A stretch of 64,000 nucleotides of DNA, from assembly GCF_011316935.1 (NCBI RefSeq), contig NZ_WLYS01000009.1, positions 62,001 to 126,000 of the forward strand, in the 5' to 3' direction. The stretch comes from Sphingobacterium chungjuense (GTDB lineage Bacteria > Bacteroidota > Bacteroidia > Sphingobacteriales > Sphingobacteriaceae). The translations under genes and the position numbers were made by a program. Positions 1 through 9,420 of this stretch are shown one piece after another (position 1 is the stretch's first letter; the number at the start of each line of letters is the position of its first letter). The notes below the pieces were generated by a model. The model did no database searches and was not told the origin of the DNA. It saw only the letters and a list, made by a program, of their open reading frames with translations.

Positions 1-1061
1 TAGAAACTGATGCAGCTCATTATGTAGAAACAGCTCAACAAGCAATAATTGACCTTCATCGTAACACAGATATAAGTTCTGAACCTGCAATAGATGAAAA
101 TGATGAACACGTTTCCTTTATACCACATGTAGATGGAATTACTCAAGAAAGTATTCGCGAAGATGATTTGAGAACACTGGAGGACTTACGCTTGAATGTA
201 TTTCAAGAACGTATTGTATATGATTCTTACGATAAGATAGAAGAATATAAAGAAGCTACACGCATGCTTACTGTAGGAAAATACTGGGATGGACCTGATT
301 ATTTCGAGAATTACCAACAAGCATCAGAGCTTATGAAAGAACTTTTAATTAGAGGTGCTAAGCGTATCATTCGCATATCGCAAATGGATTTAATTAGCGC
401 TTGGAAGTCCCGCTGGTCACAACATCTAGTATGTAATTGGATTTTAGAAGCTTTACTTGCCAATAAAAATTTAGAGGTACAAATTGTCGTTTCGCCTTTA
501 GATGCTGGCGCGGGAGTTGCAGGAGACCAATATTCATTTGGTTCTGGTGCTTCGCGTACATTTGAGCTGTTAAAATATTATATGACACATGATATAGAAT
601 CTGACGAGCCCTTTGCGGATCCAGAAGGTGTACGTGTTGAAGCTTTAAAAAGATTGCATGTAGCCCCTTTCTTTTATACGGATCAAGTTCCTGTAGATAA
701 AACGACAGAGGGCAGCACTTACAAATGGCCTGATCTAACTGAAGAAGGCAAAACGGCTACGCTAAAACAAAGACCTTTATCTGAAGTCCCTCCTGATCGT
801 GATAAAATAAATAGTGCTTTTATGTCGGTAGTAAGGGCTAGCGGCTTCTTCTATACCCAAGTAGAATCAGCACCAGGGAATCACGCTAAGATTATGATTG
901 TAGATGATGAGGTATATGTGATTGGTTCAGACAACCTTTATCCTGGTTTTCTTTCAGAAATCAATTATTTAGTAGAGGGTCCTGAAGCTGTGAATGAATT
1001 AATTAATAGTTACTGGAACCCATTATGGAAATATTCTGAACCCCATAGCATATCGGGGTAA
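1..1061 (+). CDS. Phospholipase D-like protein, 5' end outside window
   Basis: The frame is open from base 3 with no stop, so the gene begins outside the window; the first in-frame TTG at 168 sits inside the protein. About 350 codons are visible. Near the C-terminus HAKIMIVDDE followed by VIGSDNLYP is an HKD motif (HxK, four residues, D) of the phospholipase D superfamily, in the form found in Streptomyces PLD and Yersinia murine toxin-type proteins. The earlier stretch RIIRISQMDL and LEVQIVVSP resembles what precedes the second HKD in that group, so the first HKD is probably upstream. The family hydrolyses phosphodiester bonds; the substrate and whether it is a toxin or lipid enzyme cannot be told. 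A hairpin follows the stop. Confidence 0.72.
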   Translation, partial: ETDAAHYVETAQQAIIDLHRNTDISSEPAIDENDEHVSFIPHVDGITQESIREDDLRTLEDLRLNVFQERIVYDSYDKIEEYKEATRMLTVGKYWDGPDYFENYQQASELMKELLIRGAKRIIRISQMDLISAWKSRWSQHLVCNWILEALLANKNLEVQIVVSPLDAGAGVAGDQYSFGSGASRTFELLKYYMTHDIESDEPFADPEGVRVEALKRLHVAPFFYTDQVPVDKTTEGSTYKWPDLTEEGKTATLKQRPLSEVPPDRDKINSAFMSVVRASGFFYTQVESAPGNHAKIMIVDDEVYVIGSDNLYPGFLSEINYLVEGPEAVNELINSYWNPLWKYSEPHSISG

Positions 1062-1087
1062 AGTAAGTTTACATCTTCCATGCTGAA

Positions 1088-1132
1088 CTTGTCGAAATCC
1101 TTACTCAAATAAACCGAGTAGATTTCGACAAG
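1088..1132. repeat. Palindromic repeat / probable terminator
   Basis: A 12-bp inverted repeat, CTTGTCGAAATC at 1088-1099 and its complement at 1121-1132, is extended by TACTC/GAGTA inside the loop and followed by CTTCTTTT. It can act as the terminator of the upstream gene. The flank (ATGCTGAACTTGTCGAAAT) resembles dispersed palindromic elements recalled from Bacteroidota genomes; that family link is from memory and was not tested. Confidence 0.6.
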
Positions 1133-1552
1133 CTTCTTTTACTATTGGTATATGAACGCTAAGAAAGAAGGGAATCGCTATGTTAATCAGCTTATCCGAT
1201 TCGAAGCATTTCCTGATTACTCATAACTCTAGAGCCAATTCAGGTCAAATCGTCCAACCGTATTATGCCGTGAGTCCAAGAAATGAATTAGAAAATCGTA
1301 TTCGAAAGAAGGCCTAATGCATTCGTCATCGTAAGTTTGCAGGAAATATTTTTGTTAGGTTATTTAGATCCAGCTAATAGAAGGAATAAGATTTTTAGTC
1401 TTTAGTCATAAAAACCCTTCGCAATGTTAGTCCGTTCTCTTACACTTTTCACATACTAGAACAATTCATTAGGAGTTAGGAGCCTATTTTTACGATTAAC
1501 AAATTATGATAAGAACTTCTGCTGTGGTGTATTTTTTACCATTAATATAAAT
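1133..1552. other. Non-coding scar region with a possible transposase crumb
   Basis: No convincing gene. A 45-codon frame at 1180-1317 ends in SPRNELENRIRKKA, which vaguely recalls the ENRIKE tail of some DDE transposases, but it is too short to assign. The last about 170 bases before the IS110-like fragment would be the left non-coding end of that element if its boundary lies here; no terminal repeats are visible, as expected for IS110. Confidence 0.35.
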
Positions 1553-1697
1553 ATGGTAAGCAGAATCGATTGTTCAAAGGATTATTTTGATGTCGTTGTT
1601 TTGAGAGATGGCAAGATCATATCTACAGGAAAGTTTGATAACACTACAATAGGGTTCGAACAGGCACTATCTCATCTACAAGAGAGTCATACCACCA
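1553..1697 (+). mobile_element. IS110-family transposase, N-terminal fragment
   Basis: An ATG at 1553 opens a 55-codon frame (stop 1718-1720) beginning VSRIDCSKDYFDVVVLRDGK and continuing FDNTTIGFEQALSHL. This is the start of the DEDD RuvC-like domain of IS110/IS1111 transposases, with the catalytic Asp in GIDvSKD written here as RIDCSKD and the FDNxxxGF motif intact. After about 48 residues it runs out of frame into GH127 sequence, so the remaining roughly 250-300 residues are gone. It is a dead remnant that shares a junction near 1690-1698 with the truncated gene downstream, suggesting a deletion with one end inside the element. Confidence 0.6.
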
Positions 1698-2321
1698 ATG
1701 AATGGTTTTACGTGTTGTAATGGTACCGCGATTGAAAGCAGCACCAAACTACAACACGCCATTTACTTCAAAAGCAACGACAACAAGGAGCTGTATGTCA
1801 ACCTATTCATTCCTTCTACCTTAACGTGGACAGAACGTGATGTACGTATTGAGCAAACTACCGAATTTCCTAAAACAGACCAAACGAAGTTGACCGTACA
1901 TGGTAAAGGTAAGTTTGCCATCAATCTACGTGTACCATCTTGGGCAACCAAAGGTGTGCAAGTGAAAATCAACGGAAAATTGGAAAACGTGAAAGCGGAA
2001 GCTGGATCGTATGTGAAATTGGCGCGCAACTGGAAAGAAGGCGATATGATCGAATGGCAGTTGCCATTTCAGTTCCGTTTAGAACCGGTGATGGATCAGC
2101 AGAATATCGCCAGTTTGTTTTACGGGCCGATACTATTGGCTGCGCAAGAGCCAGAAGCGCGTAAAGATTGGCGTCCTGTAACGCTGAATGCGCAAGACAT
2201 CAGCCAATCGATACAAGGTGATCCAAGCCAATTGAAATTCCAGATTGATGGGATCGACTTCAAACCTTTCTACGAAAGTTATGGCCGCCATTCCGTGTAT
2301 TTGGATGTGACGCTTAAATAA
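1698..2321 (+). pseudogene. Truncated GH127 beta-L-arabinofuranosidase (DUF1680), C-terminal part
   Basis: The 207-residue frame starts MNGFTCCNGTAIESSTKL, which matches the zinc/nucleophile cysteine motif of GH127 (DUF1680). It continues through the beta-sandwich part with LRVPSWA and LFYGPILLAAQEPE. Full-length members have roughly 600-800 residues with an (alpha/alpha)6 barrel that carries the catalytic Glu and another zinc-ligand Cys; all of that is missing, so no activity is expected. The ATG at 1698 is only the first in-frame Met after the break. The upstream flank is the IS110-like fragment. A terminator follows the stop. The family removes terminal beta-L-arabinofuranose, which fits the arabinose locus next door. 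Confidence 0.8.
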
Positions 2322-2352
2322 GGATTTCCTATTATTATTGAGTATATATTGT

Positions 2353-2387
2353 ACGGACTTCATGCTAAGGCATGAGGTCCGTTTTTT
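2353..2387 (+). terminator. Rho-independent terminator after GH127 remnant
   Basis: A 13-bp stem (ACGGACTTCATGC paired with GCATGAGGTCCGT, one G-U pair) has a TAAG loop and is followed by a run of T. It lies about 30 bases after the stop. Confidence 0.85.
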
Positions 2388-2719
2388 TATTTATATTAAA
2401 TGTACAGCGGATTGAGATGCAAAAAATCTAACTTTATTCATGATCCGGAAACCCACGAAACTTCTTCACGCACTCAACTATGCTAACTACAAAAGCTACT
2501 AACTATAAAAGAATTGGATCGCCGCTAAGTACTCCCCGTAAAGACGGTGTCAAGAACCTCATTACAAACCCGAGGTATGAGGCTGAAGTAATCTCATAAC
2601 TACATGTAGCAACTGGATAACCTGCTTTGCGACAACTGTATAACCGCTATAGATCACTTCGTCGTGACCTCCCCGTAAATACGACTAGATGAAGGAACTA
2701 CAACTCAAAAAAACAGCAT
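2388..2719. other. Intergenic stretch, nothing recognised
   Basis: About 330 bases between two terminators of convergent units. No open frame with protein character, no tRNA-like fold and no clear repeat were found. Confidence 0.5.
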
Positions 2720-2753
2720 AAAAAAAGAGACTGCCCTTATCTGACAGCCTCTC
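2720..2753 (-). terminator. Terminator of the susC-susD unit
   Basis: Read on the - strand, an 8-bp stem (AGAGGCTG / CAGTCTCT, one G-U pair) is followed by seven T. It sits just past the stop of the SusD gene. Confidence 0.75.
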
Positions 2754-2780
2754 AAAACTAATGTAACACACACTTTTATA

Positions 2781-4391
2781 TTAATATCCCGGGTTTTGTT
2801 TTAAATTGGGATTTTTACTGATTTCTGCATTAGGGATTGGGAATAGCGTTCTGCTTTGTGCATTCGCATGCGGACGATGATTAAACCAAGATTTAGTTTG
2901 AAACACACCAAAACGGATGATGTCTTGTCGTCTTCTAGCCTCTGCGGTGAATTCCCAGCCCAGCTCATCCAAAAAGCGCCCGTACTGAATATCCGCTCCG
3001 CCATTCGTCGCATTTACCGTTCCGTCTACGGATTGTATGCCGTAGTTATAATTACTGCCTTGAAGCAGTTGGGCTCCAGTAACCGTAGCTTTCTCCGGAT
3101 GCTCTTTAAACGCACGCGCACGCACCTGACTCACTAATACTGCCGCTTCATCGGCTCTACCAGTTCTTAACAACGCTTCTGCTTTCATCATCAATATATC
3201 CGCGTAGCGAAACATAGGATAATCATTATCCAAGTTACTTGTAGCGCCTTGCTTTACCTTATATTTCCCGATACGGTAACCCGTATTAGCTGGCGCAATG
3301 ACGCCATCGCCTCCTATTCCAGGTACATTTTTGACATAGTCAATGACTACGGCACCAGTAGTTGCGTTTAACTGCGGACCTTGTATCCACGAATCGTACA
3401 AACGACTATCATCGGTATCATAGCTATCTATAAATTGAGGAACGGCACAATTGCCACCCCAAGGTCCTGCCGCCATACCGTATACTAAGCGGCTGAGCGG
3501 ATCCAAGGTTTTCATGTGGATCTGATTGCCTTGTCCATATACTTCGTCATATGGCACGGCAAAGATGATTTCTGGAGAAGATTGGTTGGTATGTGAAAAC
3601 ACAGCGCTATAGATATCATCCAAGCGGTATTCATTACTTTGAATGATCGCATCGGTCTCGCTAATGACTTTCTCCCACTGTGCCGTCCCAATGTATACCT
3701 GAGCATTCAGATAAACCTTGGCTAGCAAAGCTCTTGCGGCCCAGACATTGATTCTACCGTACATGCTCCGCACATCGGTAGACAGGTTTGGAAGTGCTTC
3801 TGTCAATTCTTTCACAACAAAATCGTACAACTGTTGACGCGTTTTTGGCTCTGGTAAGCTTGCATCGCGATAATCTGTTACGATGGGCACATTACCATGA
3901 TTATCCAACAAGAGATAATACGCCATCGCACGTGTGGCTCTCAATTCGGCGAGCGCCGTCAGTCCGACCTCTTCGGGTAAAGGCAGTGTTCCCTCTTCGA
4001 TCTGCATGATTACCATATTTACTTTGGTAATCGTGGCGTAAGCCTGATTCCAAGTATTATAAGGCTGCCACTGTTCGGTATTCCACGTATGTTGGTGCAT
4101 CCGGCGATACGTTCCGGCGTCATCCCAGCCATTTGGTCGTACAGGCGTGATAATATGATCAGCACTTTCTTCTTGCAAGTCAAAATAGCCTTGCCAGCCA
4201 AACATCAACGAACGAAAGGAAGCATACGTAGGTGCTAAGATGAAAGGCAGGTCACGTTCAGTCGGATTGACTGTGTTTCCTAATACTTCCGAATATACCT
4301 GTTCATGCAGGTCGGTACAGGAGGGAGTAACTGCCATTGAGCCTAATACTAACCCCCATAGCGCAATAGATGAACTTTTAAACTTTTGCAT
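2781..4391 (-). CDS. SusD/RagB-family surface glycan-binding lipoprotein
   Basis: 536 residues, the usual SusD size. The N-terminus is a lipoprotein signal with the lipobox Cys near residue 25 (TPSCTDLHEQ). SusD hallmarks follow: ATRAMAYYLLLDNHGNVPIV in the TPR-like part, YADILMMKAEALLRTGR, and the C-terminal GWEFTAEARRRQDIIRFG with FPIPNAEISKNPNLKQNPGY. SusD proteins cap the SusC channel and bind oligosaccharides at the outer face of the outer membrane. It follows the SusC gene by 63 bases in the same operon. Because the pair is divergent from araBDA, an arabinose-containing glycan is the likely ligand; that is inference from position only. Confidence 0.92.
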   Translation of the reverse strand: MQKFKSSSIALWGLVLGSMAVTPSCTDLHEQVYSEVLGNTVNPTERDLPFILAPTYASFRSLMFGWQGYFDLQEESADHIITPVRPNGWDDAGTYRRMHQHTWNTEQWQPYNTWNQAYATITKVNMVIMQIEEGTLPLPEEVGLTALAELRATRAMAYYLLLDNHGNVPIVTDYRDASLPEPKTRQQLYDFVVKELTEALPNLSTDVRSMYGRINVWAARALLAKVYLNAQVYIGTAQWEKVISETDAIIQSNEYRLDDIYSAVFSHTNQSSPEIIFAVPYDEVYGQGNQIHMKTLDPLSRLVYGMAAGPWGGNCAVPQFIDSYDTDDSRLYDSWIQGPQLNATTGAVVIDYVKNVPGIGGDGVIAPANTGYRIGKYKVKQGATSNLDNDYPMFRYADILMMKAEALLRTGRADEAAVLVSQVRARAFKEHPEKATVTGAQLLQGSNYNYGIQSVDGTVNATNGGADIQYGRFLDELGWEFTAEARRRQDIIRFGVFQTKSWFNHRPHANAQSRTLFPIPNAEISKNPNLKQNPGY

Positions 4392-4454
4392 AATGGTTAT
4401 ATTTTTTAGCGTTTCCGCTTTATTTATAATTTAATCTGCTTTAAGTAGAATGAC

Positions 4455-7400
4455 TTAAAAGCGCACATTTAGTCCTGCTGTGTACGTACGTGTCGTTGGA
4501 TAACGATCACGATTTTCGATACCTGGCGCGAATTGGAATTCTCCTTCGTAACTTGTCGCTTCCGGATCCAAACCTTTGTAGCCAGTAATCGTCACCAAAT
4601 TCAATCCCGAAACGTAAATACGAAGCGATTTGATGCCCTTGATCAATTGCTTGTTGAACGTGTATCCGATCGTCACGTTATCCAATTTTAGGAAATCACC
4701 ATTTTCGATATAGTGAGATACGTACACCAAATCATTGTTTAATGTCTGACCATACACGGGATCGTATGCTGTACGCAACGCATTGTAAGCTGGATTTACT
4801 GGGTTCTCATAATACATTCTAGACATGTTTAGAATCTGATGCCCGAACGATCCGCGCCAATTCAACGTCATATCTACATTGCCGTACTGAAAAGAGTTGT
4901 TCCAACCCAAATTGAAGTCTGGAATACCATTTCCATAATACTGACGATCTTCGACTGTAGCATCTTGGATAGGAATAACATCACCTTCCTGACTTTCTAT
5001 CAACCATTTCCCATCTTCATCCACTCCTACTGTTTTGTATACAAAGAAGTCACCAATACTTCTACCCACTTGCACACGGTGTGTAAATGTTTGAATCGGT
5101 TCACCCGTGTAGCCCGCATCAAAGAATTCCTGTGTTACCCCGAAGCGATCGTTGGATAGGTTGCGTAATTTATTTTTATTGGTAGAAAACACCAGGGTGG
5201 TTCTCCATTTGAAGCGCTCTTTGTTGACAGCATCTACGTTCACTAAAGCCTCAAAACCACTGTTACTCATCTCGCCCGCATTTAAGAACATAGAAGATGT
5301 AAGGTATGGCGGCACGGGTACTTGGAACATATACAACAAGTCTTTTACCTGACGGGAATAGTAATCTAATGCACCGGTAACGCGGTTATTAAATAAACTA
5401 AAATCTGCTCCCACGTTTAACTCGTTCTTTCTTTCCCAGCGTAGATCTGGGTTGAAGTTACGCGCTGGTACAAATCCGGGTACCCAAGCACCATTAATGT
5501 ACGCGCCTTCCGTTAATGTATAGTTATAACTGATTTGCGAGTTGTATGGTGATGCCGCAATCGTTCCGGTCACACCATAACCTGCACGCCATTTCCATTG
5601 GTTGATGATATTCTGGTTGGCCATGAAATCTTCTTTGGCCATATCCCATCCCACGGAGACCGCTGGGAAATTTCCCCATTTATTGTTTTCGCCAAACGTA
5701 CTGGATCCTTCGCGACGAATACTGGCCATCAACAAATACTTCTCTTTATAGCTGTAGTTCGCCCGAGCAAAATATCCGATCAACGTAGACTCTTGCTTGT
5801 AACTGGCCATCGTAGCCAATCCATTTTGCAAAGCACGGCCTGCCTCTAGCTTGTTGTAGCTATATTCATCAGTAGGAAAGTTGAAGTTATACGCATTGAA
5901 ATTTTCGAACATATTGCGCTGCCAGCTGTAACCCGCCAAGCCGACAATACGATGATCGCCAATCTGCTTGTTGTAATTTGCGGTCAATTCCATCAGGTTT
6001 TCTACGCCAGCTTGTGTCCAGCGCGAAGCCGTACCATTTAAGTTATTTTTGGTCGTATTTACGTGATCAAACGACGTAGAAGTTCCTGTCAAATCGTTGT
6101 CTTGTACCCTAGAAAATAAAGCTTTGAAACTTAAATCATTGGTAGGACGATAGTCCAATGAGCCATTCAATCGTGTTTCGCGAAACATGCGATCGTTCAC
6201 TGTTTCATGGATCATTCCCAACGGATTATCATACATATAGGCATTACTCTCTTGCCACTTTCCTTGATCATTAAAAATGCGATCCGTCGGATTGCGAATC
6301 ATGGCTTGGCGCCACATATAATCCGAACTTCCGCCTTGTTTAGAGCTTATGGTATTGCTGATGACTTGCATGCGAGTACGCAATTTGCCATCGAACATAT
6401 CGTGATTCAAATCCGCACGCACATTCAAGCGTTCTTGACCACTTTTCAACAAAATCCCGTCCCAGTCTCTGTAGTTGACGGATCCCGTAAAGTTCGTTCT
6501 AGAATTGCCCCCAAACAAAGTCAGGTTATGATTGTGGCTGAATGGATTTTGTGTTACCTCATCGATCCAGTTCGTACTGTGCCCCAAATCTTCATAAGGT
6601 TTTCCCTCGGTGATCAACCGACGGTAATCGTCGGCAGTCAGCAAATCTGGCACGCGAAAAAGTGTTTGCAAACTTGCATAGTTATTGTATTCTATGCTCG
6701 TACGCCCATCGGTAGATCGGTTTTGCTTCGTAGTAATAAAGATGACACCGCCTGTAGCACGTGTACCATAGATCGCTGCAGCCGAACCATCTTTCATCAC
6801 ATCGACCGATTCAATATCTTCTGGTGCGACCGAATTAAATTCTCCCGGTACACCATCGATTATCACTAATGGATTGACTGCACCTTGTATTGAATTCAAA
6901 CCACGTAGATTGATCTGCGTTGTCGCATTTGGATTACCACTAGGTGTGGTGATTCGCAAACCGGCCACTTTACCTTGAATCAATTGTCCGGCATCGATCA
7001 CGGCACCTTGATTAAAGCTTTCGGATTTTACACTGGCGACCGATCCCGTCGTTTCGCCCTTACGTTGTGTACCGTAACCTACGACAACAACCTGTTCTAG
7101 TTCTTCAGAAGATGTTTGTAAGCGTACGGTCAAGGTGGTTTGCTCGGTCAAAGTTTGTGTAAACTCAACGTGTCCTACGGAGTTTACAGTCATTGTAGCT
7201 CCAGCTGTGTAGCGCAGCGTGAACTGGCCCGCTGCATTACTGGAAAATTTTTCGGGTGAATTGCTTAATGAGATGGTGGCGCCTTGTACTGGATTTCCAG
7301 CTTCGTCAACGACCTGCCCCGTGAGCGATTTTTGCTCTTGGCCGAACACCATTCCTATATTAAGCAACAGTAGAAAAAGTAAATAATGGAATCTATTCAT
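4455..7400 (-). CDS. SusC/RagA-family TonB-dependent outer-membrane transporter
   Basis: 981 residues. Order: signal peptide ending near MVFGQ (about 21 residues), CarboxypepD_reg-like domain (SLTGQVVDEAGNPVQGATI), the SusC plug signature VVVVGYGTQRKGETTGSV near residues 104-121, plug with GLNSIQGAVNPLVIIDGVPG and MKDGSAAAIYG, then a long beta-barrel ending in the aromatic-Arg pattern TAGLNVRF. There is no N-terminal STN domain, so direct signalling to a FecR is not expected. It imports oligosaccharides with the SusD encoded downstream. The promoter lies in the 347-base gap shared with araB, so both sides may respond to AraR, although the palindrome there is nearer araB. Confidence 0.94.
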   Translation of the reverse strand: MNRFHYLLFLLLLNIGMVFGQEQKSLTGQVVDEAGNPVQGATISLSNSPEKFSSNAAGQFTLRYTAGATMTVNSVGHVEFTQTLTEQTTLTVRLQTSSEELEQVVVVGYGTQRKGETTGSVASVKSESFNQGAVIDAGQLIQGKVAGLRITTPSGNPNATTQINLRGLNSIQGAVNPLVIIDGVPGEFNSVAPEDIESVDVMKDGSAAAIYGTRATGGVIFITTKQNRSTDGRTSIEYNNYASLQTLFRVPDLLTADDYRRLITEGKPYEDLGHSTNWIDEVTQNPFSHNHNLTLFGGNSRTNFTGSVNYRDWDGILLKSGQERLNVRADLNHDMFDGKLRTRMQVISNTISSKQGGSSDYMWRQAMIRNPTDRIFNDQGKWQESNAYMYDNPLGMIHETVNDRMFRETRLNGSLDYRPTNDLSFKALFSRVQDNDLTGTSTSFDHVNTTKNNLNGTASRWTQAGVENLMELTANYNKQIGDHRIVGLAGYSWQRNMFENFNAYNFNFPTDEYSYNKLEAGRALQNGLATMASYKQESTLIGYFARANYSYKEKYLLMASIRREGSSTFGENNKWGNFPAVSVGWDMAKEDFMANQNIINQWKWRAGYGVTGTIAASPYNSQISYNYTLTEGAYINGAWVPGFVPARNFNPDLRWERKNELNVGADFSLFNNRVTGALDYYSRQVKDLLYMFQVPVPPYLTSSMFLNAGEMSNSGFEALVNVDAVNKERFKWRTTLVFSTNKNKLRNLSNDRFGVTQEFFDAGYTGEPIQTFTHRVQVGRSIGDFFVYKTVGVDEDGKWLIESQEGDVIPIQDATVEDRQYYGNGIPDFNLGWNNSFQYGNVDMTLNWRGSFGHQILNMSRMYYENPVNPAYNALRTAYDPVYGQTLNNDLVYVSHYIENGDFLKLDNVTIGYTFNKQLIKGIKSLRIYVSGLNLVTITGYKGLDPEATSYEGEFQFAPGIENRDRYPTTRTYTAGLNVRF

Positions 7401-7702
7401 AATTCGCGTATTTTAATAGTTATTGCTGCCGGCCAAGTTAGCAGCTATATTTAGGAAGCTTCACGCCGATATTACCCTATACTATTCGGATTTTAACGTG
7501 CAGATACAAGGTTACGCTAACCGCATTATTGCTTCATATAAAAAGCAATACCACAACACGCTATACGAAATAAATTCTCTATTTAATGATAATTTAACAT
7601 AGAAACACCCCTTAATTTGTCTCCAGAAGCATTTCACAAAGGTGTTGCCTACCAAAGCAGATCGCCAATAAATGAGCAGCACAAAAAAATAACTTGCTTT
7701 TA
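7401..7702. other. Divergent susC / araB upstream region
   Basis: About 300 bases between the two starts, before the araB operator. On the susC side the only promoter-like word is TAACCTTG read on the - strand near 7509-7516, one mismatch from TAnnTTTG. No open frame or strong hairpin was seen. Confidence 0.35.
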
Positions 7703-7719
7703 ATTGTCAGTTTGACAAT
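7703..7719. promoter_or_regulatory. 17-bp palindrome, probable AraR operator of araBDAR
   Basis: ATTGTCA-GTT-TGACAAT is a perfect inverted repeat of 7+3+7 bases ending 28 bases before the araB ATG. Just after it, AATATTTG (7726-7733) is one base off the Bacteroidota -7 box TAnnTTTG, so a bound dimer would cover the promoter and repress. The araR gene at the end of the operon encodes the expected ligand-responsive repressor. Assignment to AraR is inference. Confidence 0.6.
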
Positions 7720-7747
7720 ATTTTCTAATATTTGAACAAATCGAATT

Positions 7748-9415
7748 ATGATGCTTACAAAATATGTTATTGGAGTCGACTTTGGTACCGACTCTGTTCG
7801 CGCCGTACTAGCCAATACAAATGATGGCAGCGAAATCGCCACAGCGGTCTTTGAATACCCACGCTGGAAACAAGGATTGTACTGCGACGCCAAGAAAAGT
7901 CAGTTCAGACAACATCCTTTAGATTATATGGAAGGACTGGAATCGGTAATTAGTCAATGTGTGCAGCAAAGTGGTGCCGAAATCGCAAGTCAAGTTGTAG
8001 GAATTTCTGTAGATACGACCGGCTCTACTCCTGTCGCCGTAGATCGTGCGGGAACGCCACTGGCTTTGTTGCCCGAATTTGCGGACAATCCAAACGCCAT
8101 GTTTGTATTATGGAAAGATCATACTTCCCTTCAGGAAGCTGCTGCCATCAACGAACATGCAAAAAAATTTGATATAGATTACTTACAATATGTGGGTGGA
8201 ATTTATTCCTCGGAATGGTTTTGGTCCAAACTGCTACACATCTTCCGTAAAGATAGTCAAGTACGCAATGCTACGCAATCGTGGGTAGAGCATTGTGACT
8301 GGATTCCATTTTTATTATGCGGTGGCAATCAGGTAACCGATATCAAGCGCGGCGTATGCTCGGCTGGACATAAGTCACTGTGGGCAGCAGAATTTGGTGG
8401 ATTCCCACCGAATGAGTTTTTCTCTTCACTAGATCCACTATTAGATGGATTTACGAAAAAATTACCAGCGGAGACATATACCGCCAATCAAGCAGCAGGG
8501 AAATTGTGTGCCGATTGGGCAGCGAAATTGGGGCTATCAACGGATGTATTTGTTGGTATTGGCGCTTTCGATTGCCATATGGGTGCCGTAGGCGGACAAA
8601 TTGAGCCTTATTATTTGAGCAAAATCATTGGCACATCTACTTGCGATATTTTGGTTGCTCCAAAACAAGAGATGACCGACAAATTGATCCAAGGAATTTG
8701 TGGGCAAGTGGATGGCTCAGTAATTCCAGGAATGATCGGCTTAGAAGCAGGTCAATCTGCCTTTGGAGATGCCTATGCTTGGTTTAAGAAATTACTGGCT
8801 TGGCCTTTAAAGCATATCGGTGCAGATAGTGGCTTACTCACTGCGGAGCAGATCGATGGATTGGAAAATCAAATATTGACTTCGCTCAGTGAAAAAGCCG
8901 CTCAGATCGTTCCCACCATTGAAGATGAATTGGCGCTGGACTGGTTCAATGGCCGCAGAACGCCAGATGCTAATCAAGCCTTACAAGGTGCTTTTGCACA
9001 CTTGGATCTCGCATCTGATGCGCCACACATTTTCAGAGCTTTGGTAGAAGCCACGGCTTTTGGCGCGAAGCGCATCGTCGACCGATTCGTGGATCAAGGT
9101 ATTCCTGTAAAAGGTATTATCGCGTTGGGTGGTATTCCACGCAAATCTCCTTTCATCATGCAAATGATGGCCGACGTAATCGGCATGCCGATCCGCGTAC
9201 ATCAATCCGAACAGACCTGTGCTATTGGTGCGGCGATGTTCGCAGCGACAGTGGCAGGCGTATTTCCACGTGTGGAAGATGCGATGCAGCAAATGGGACA
9301 AGGATTTGATAAAGAATATACACCAGATCCTTCGCGTGCCGATGTATATGCCAATCGCTATGCACAATATATTGCGCTTGGTAATTTCACCGAGCAACGT
9401 CTTATCAAAAACTAA
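7748..9415 (+). CDS. araB: Ribulokinase
   Basis: 555 residues, full length for the FGGY kinase family. The N-terminal ATPase phosphate motif is YVIGVDFGTDSVRAV (residues 6-20). GIGAFDCHMGAVGG near residue 270 carries the Asp expected to act as catalytic base, and the second nucleotide-binding lobe has GIIALGGIPRKSPFIMQMM near 455-473. The enzyme phosphorylates L-ribulose to L-ribulose 5-phosphate with ATP in the cytoplasm, the second step of bacterial L-arabinose use. A second ATG at 7751 directly follows the first; either may be used. It is first in the operon, with araD only 5 bases downstream. Control by the palindrome at 7703-7719 is likely. Confidence 0.95.
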   Translation: MMLTKYVIGVDFGTDSVRAVLANTNDGSEIATAVFEYPRWKQGLYCDAKKSQFRQHPLDYMEGLESVISQCVQQSGAEIASQVVGISVDTTGSTPVAVDRAGTPLALLPEFADNPNAMFVLWKDHTSLQEAAAINEHAKKFDIDYLQYVGGIYSSEWFWSKLLHIFRKDSQVRNATQSWVEHCDWIPFLLCGGNQVTDIKRGVCSAGHKSLWAAEFGGFPPNEFFSSLDPLLDGFTKKLPAETYTANQAAGKLCADWAAKLGLSTDVFVGIGAFDCHMGAVGGQIEPYYLSKIIGTSTCDILVAPKQEMTDKLIQGICGQVDGSVIPGMIGLEAGQSAFGDAYAWFKKLLAWPLKHIGADSGLLTAEQIDGLENQILTSLSEKAAQIVPTIEDELALDWFNGRRTPDANQALQGAFAHLDLASDAPHIFRALVEATAFGAKRIVDRFVDQGIPVKGIIALGGIPRKSPFIMQMMADVIGMPIRVHQSEQTCAIGAAMFAATVAGVFPRVEDAMQQMGQGFDKEYTPDPSRADVYANRYAQYIALGNFTEQRLIKN

Positions 9416-9420
9416 ACGAT

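Noticed and set aside
2388-2719. tRNA or small RNA gene in the gap
   Set aside because: No cloverleaf or stable fold with a promoter could be drawn.
6207-6869. 220-residue open frame on the + strand
   Set aside because: Lies fully antisense to the SusC gene; composition shows no domain and no start context.
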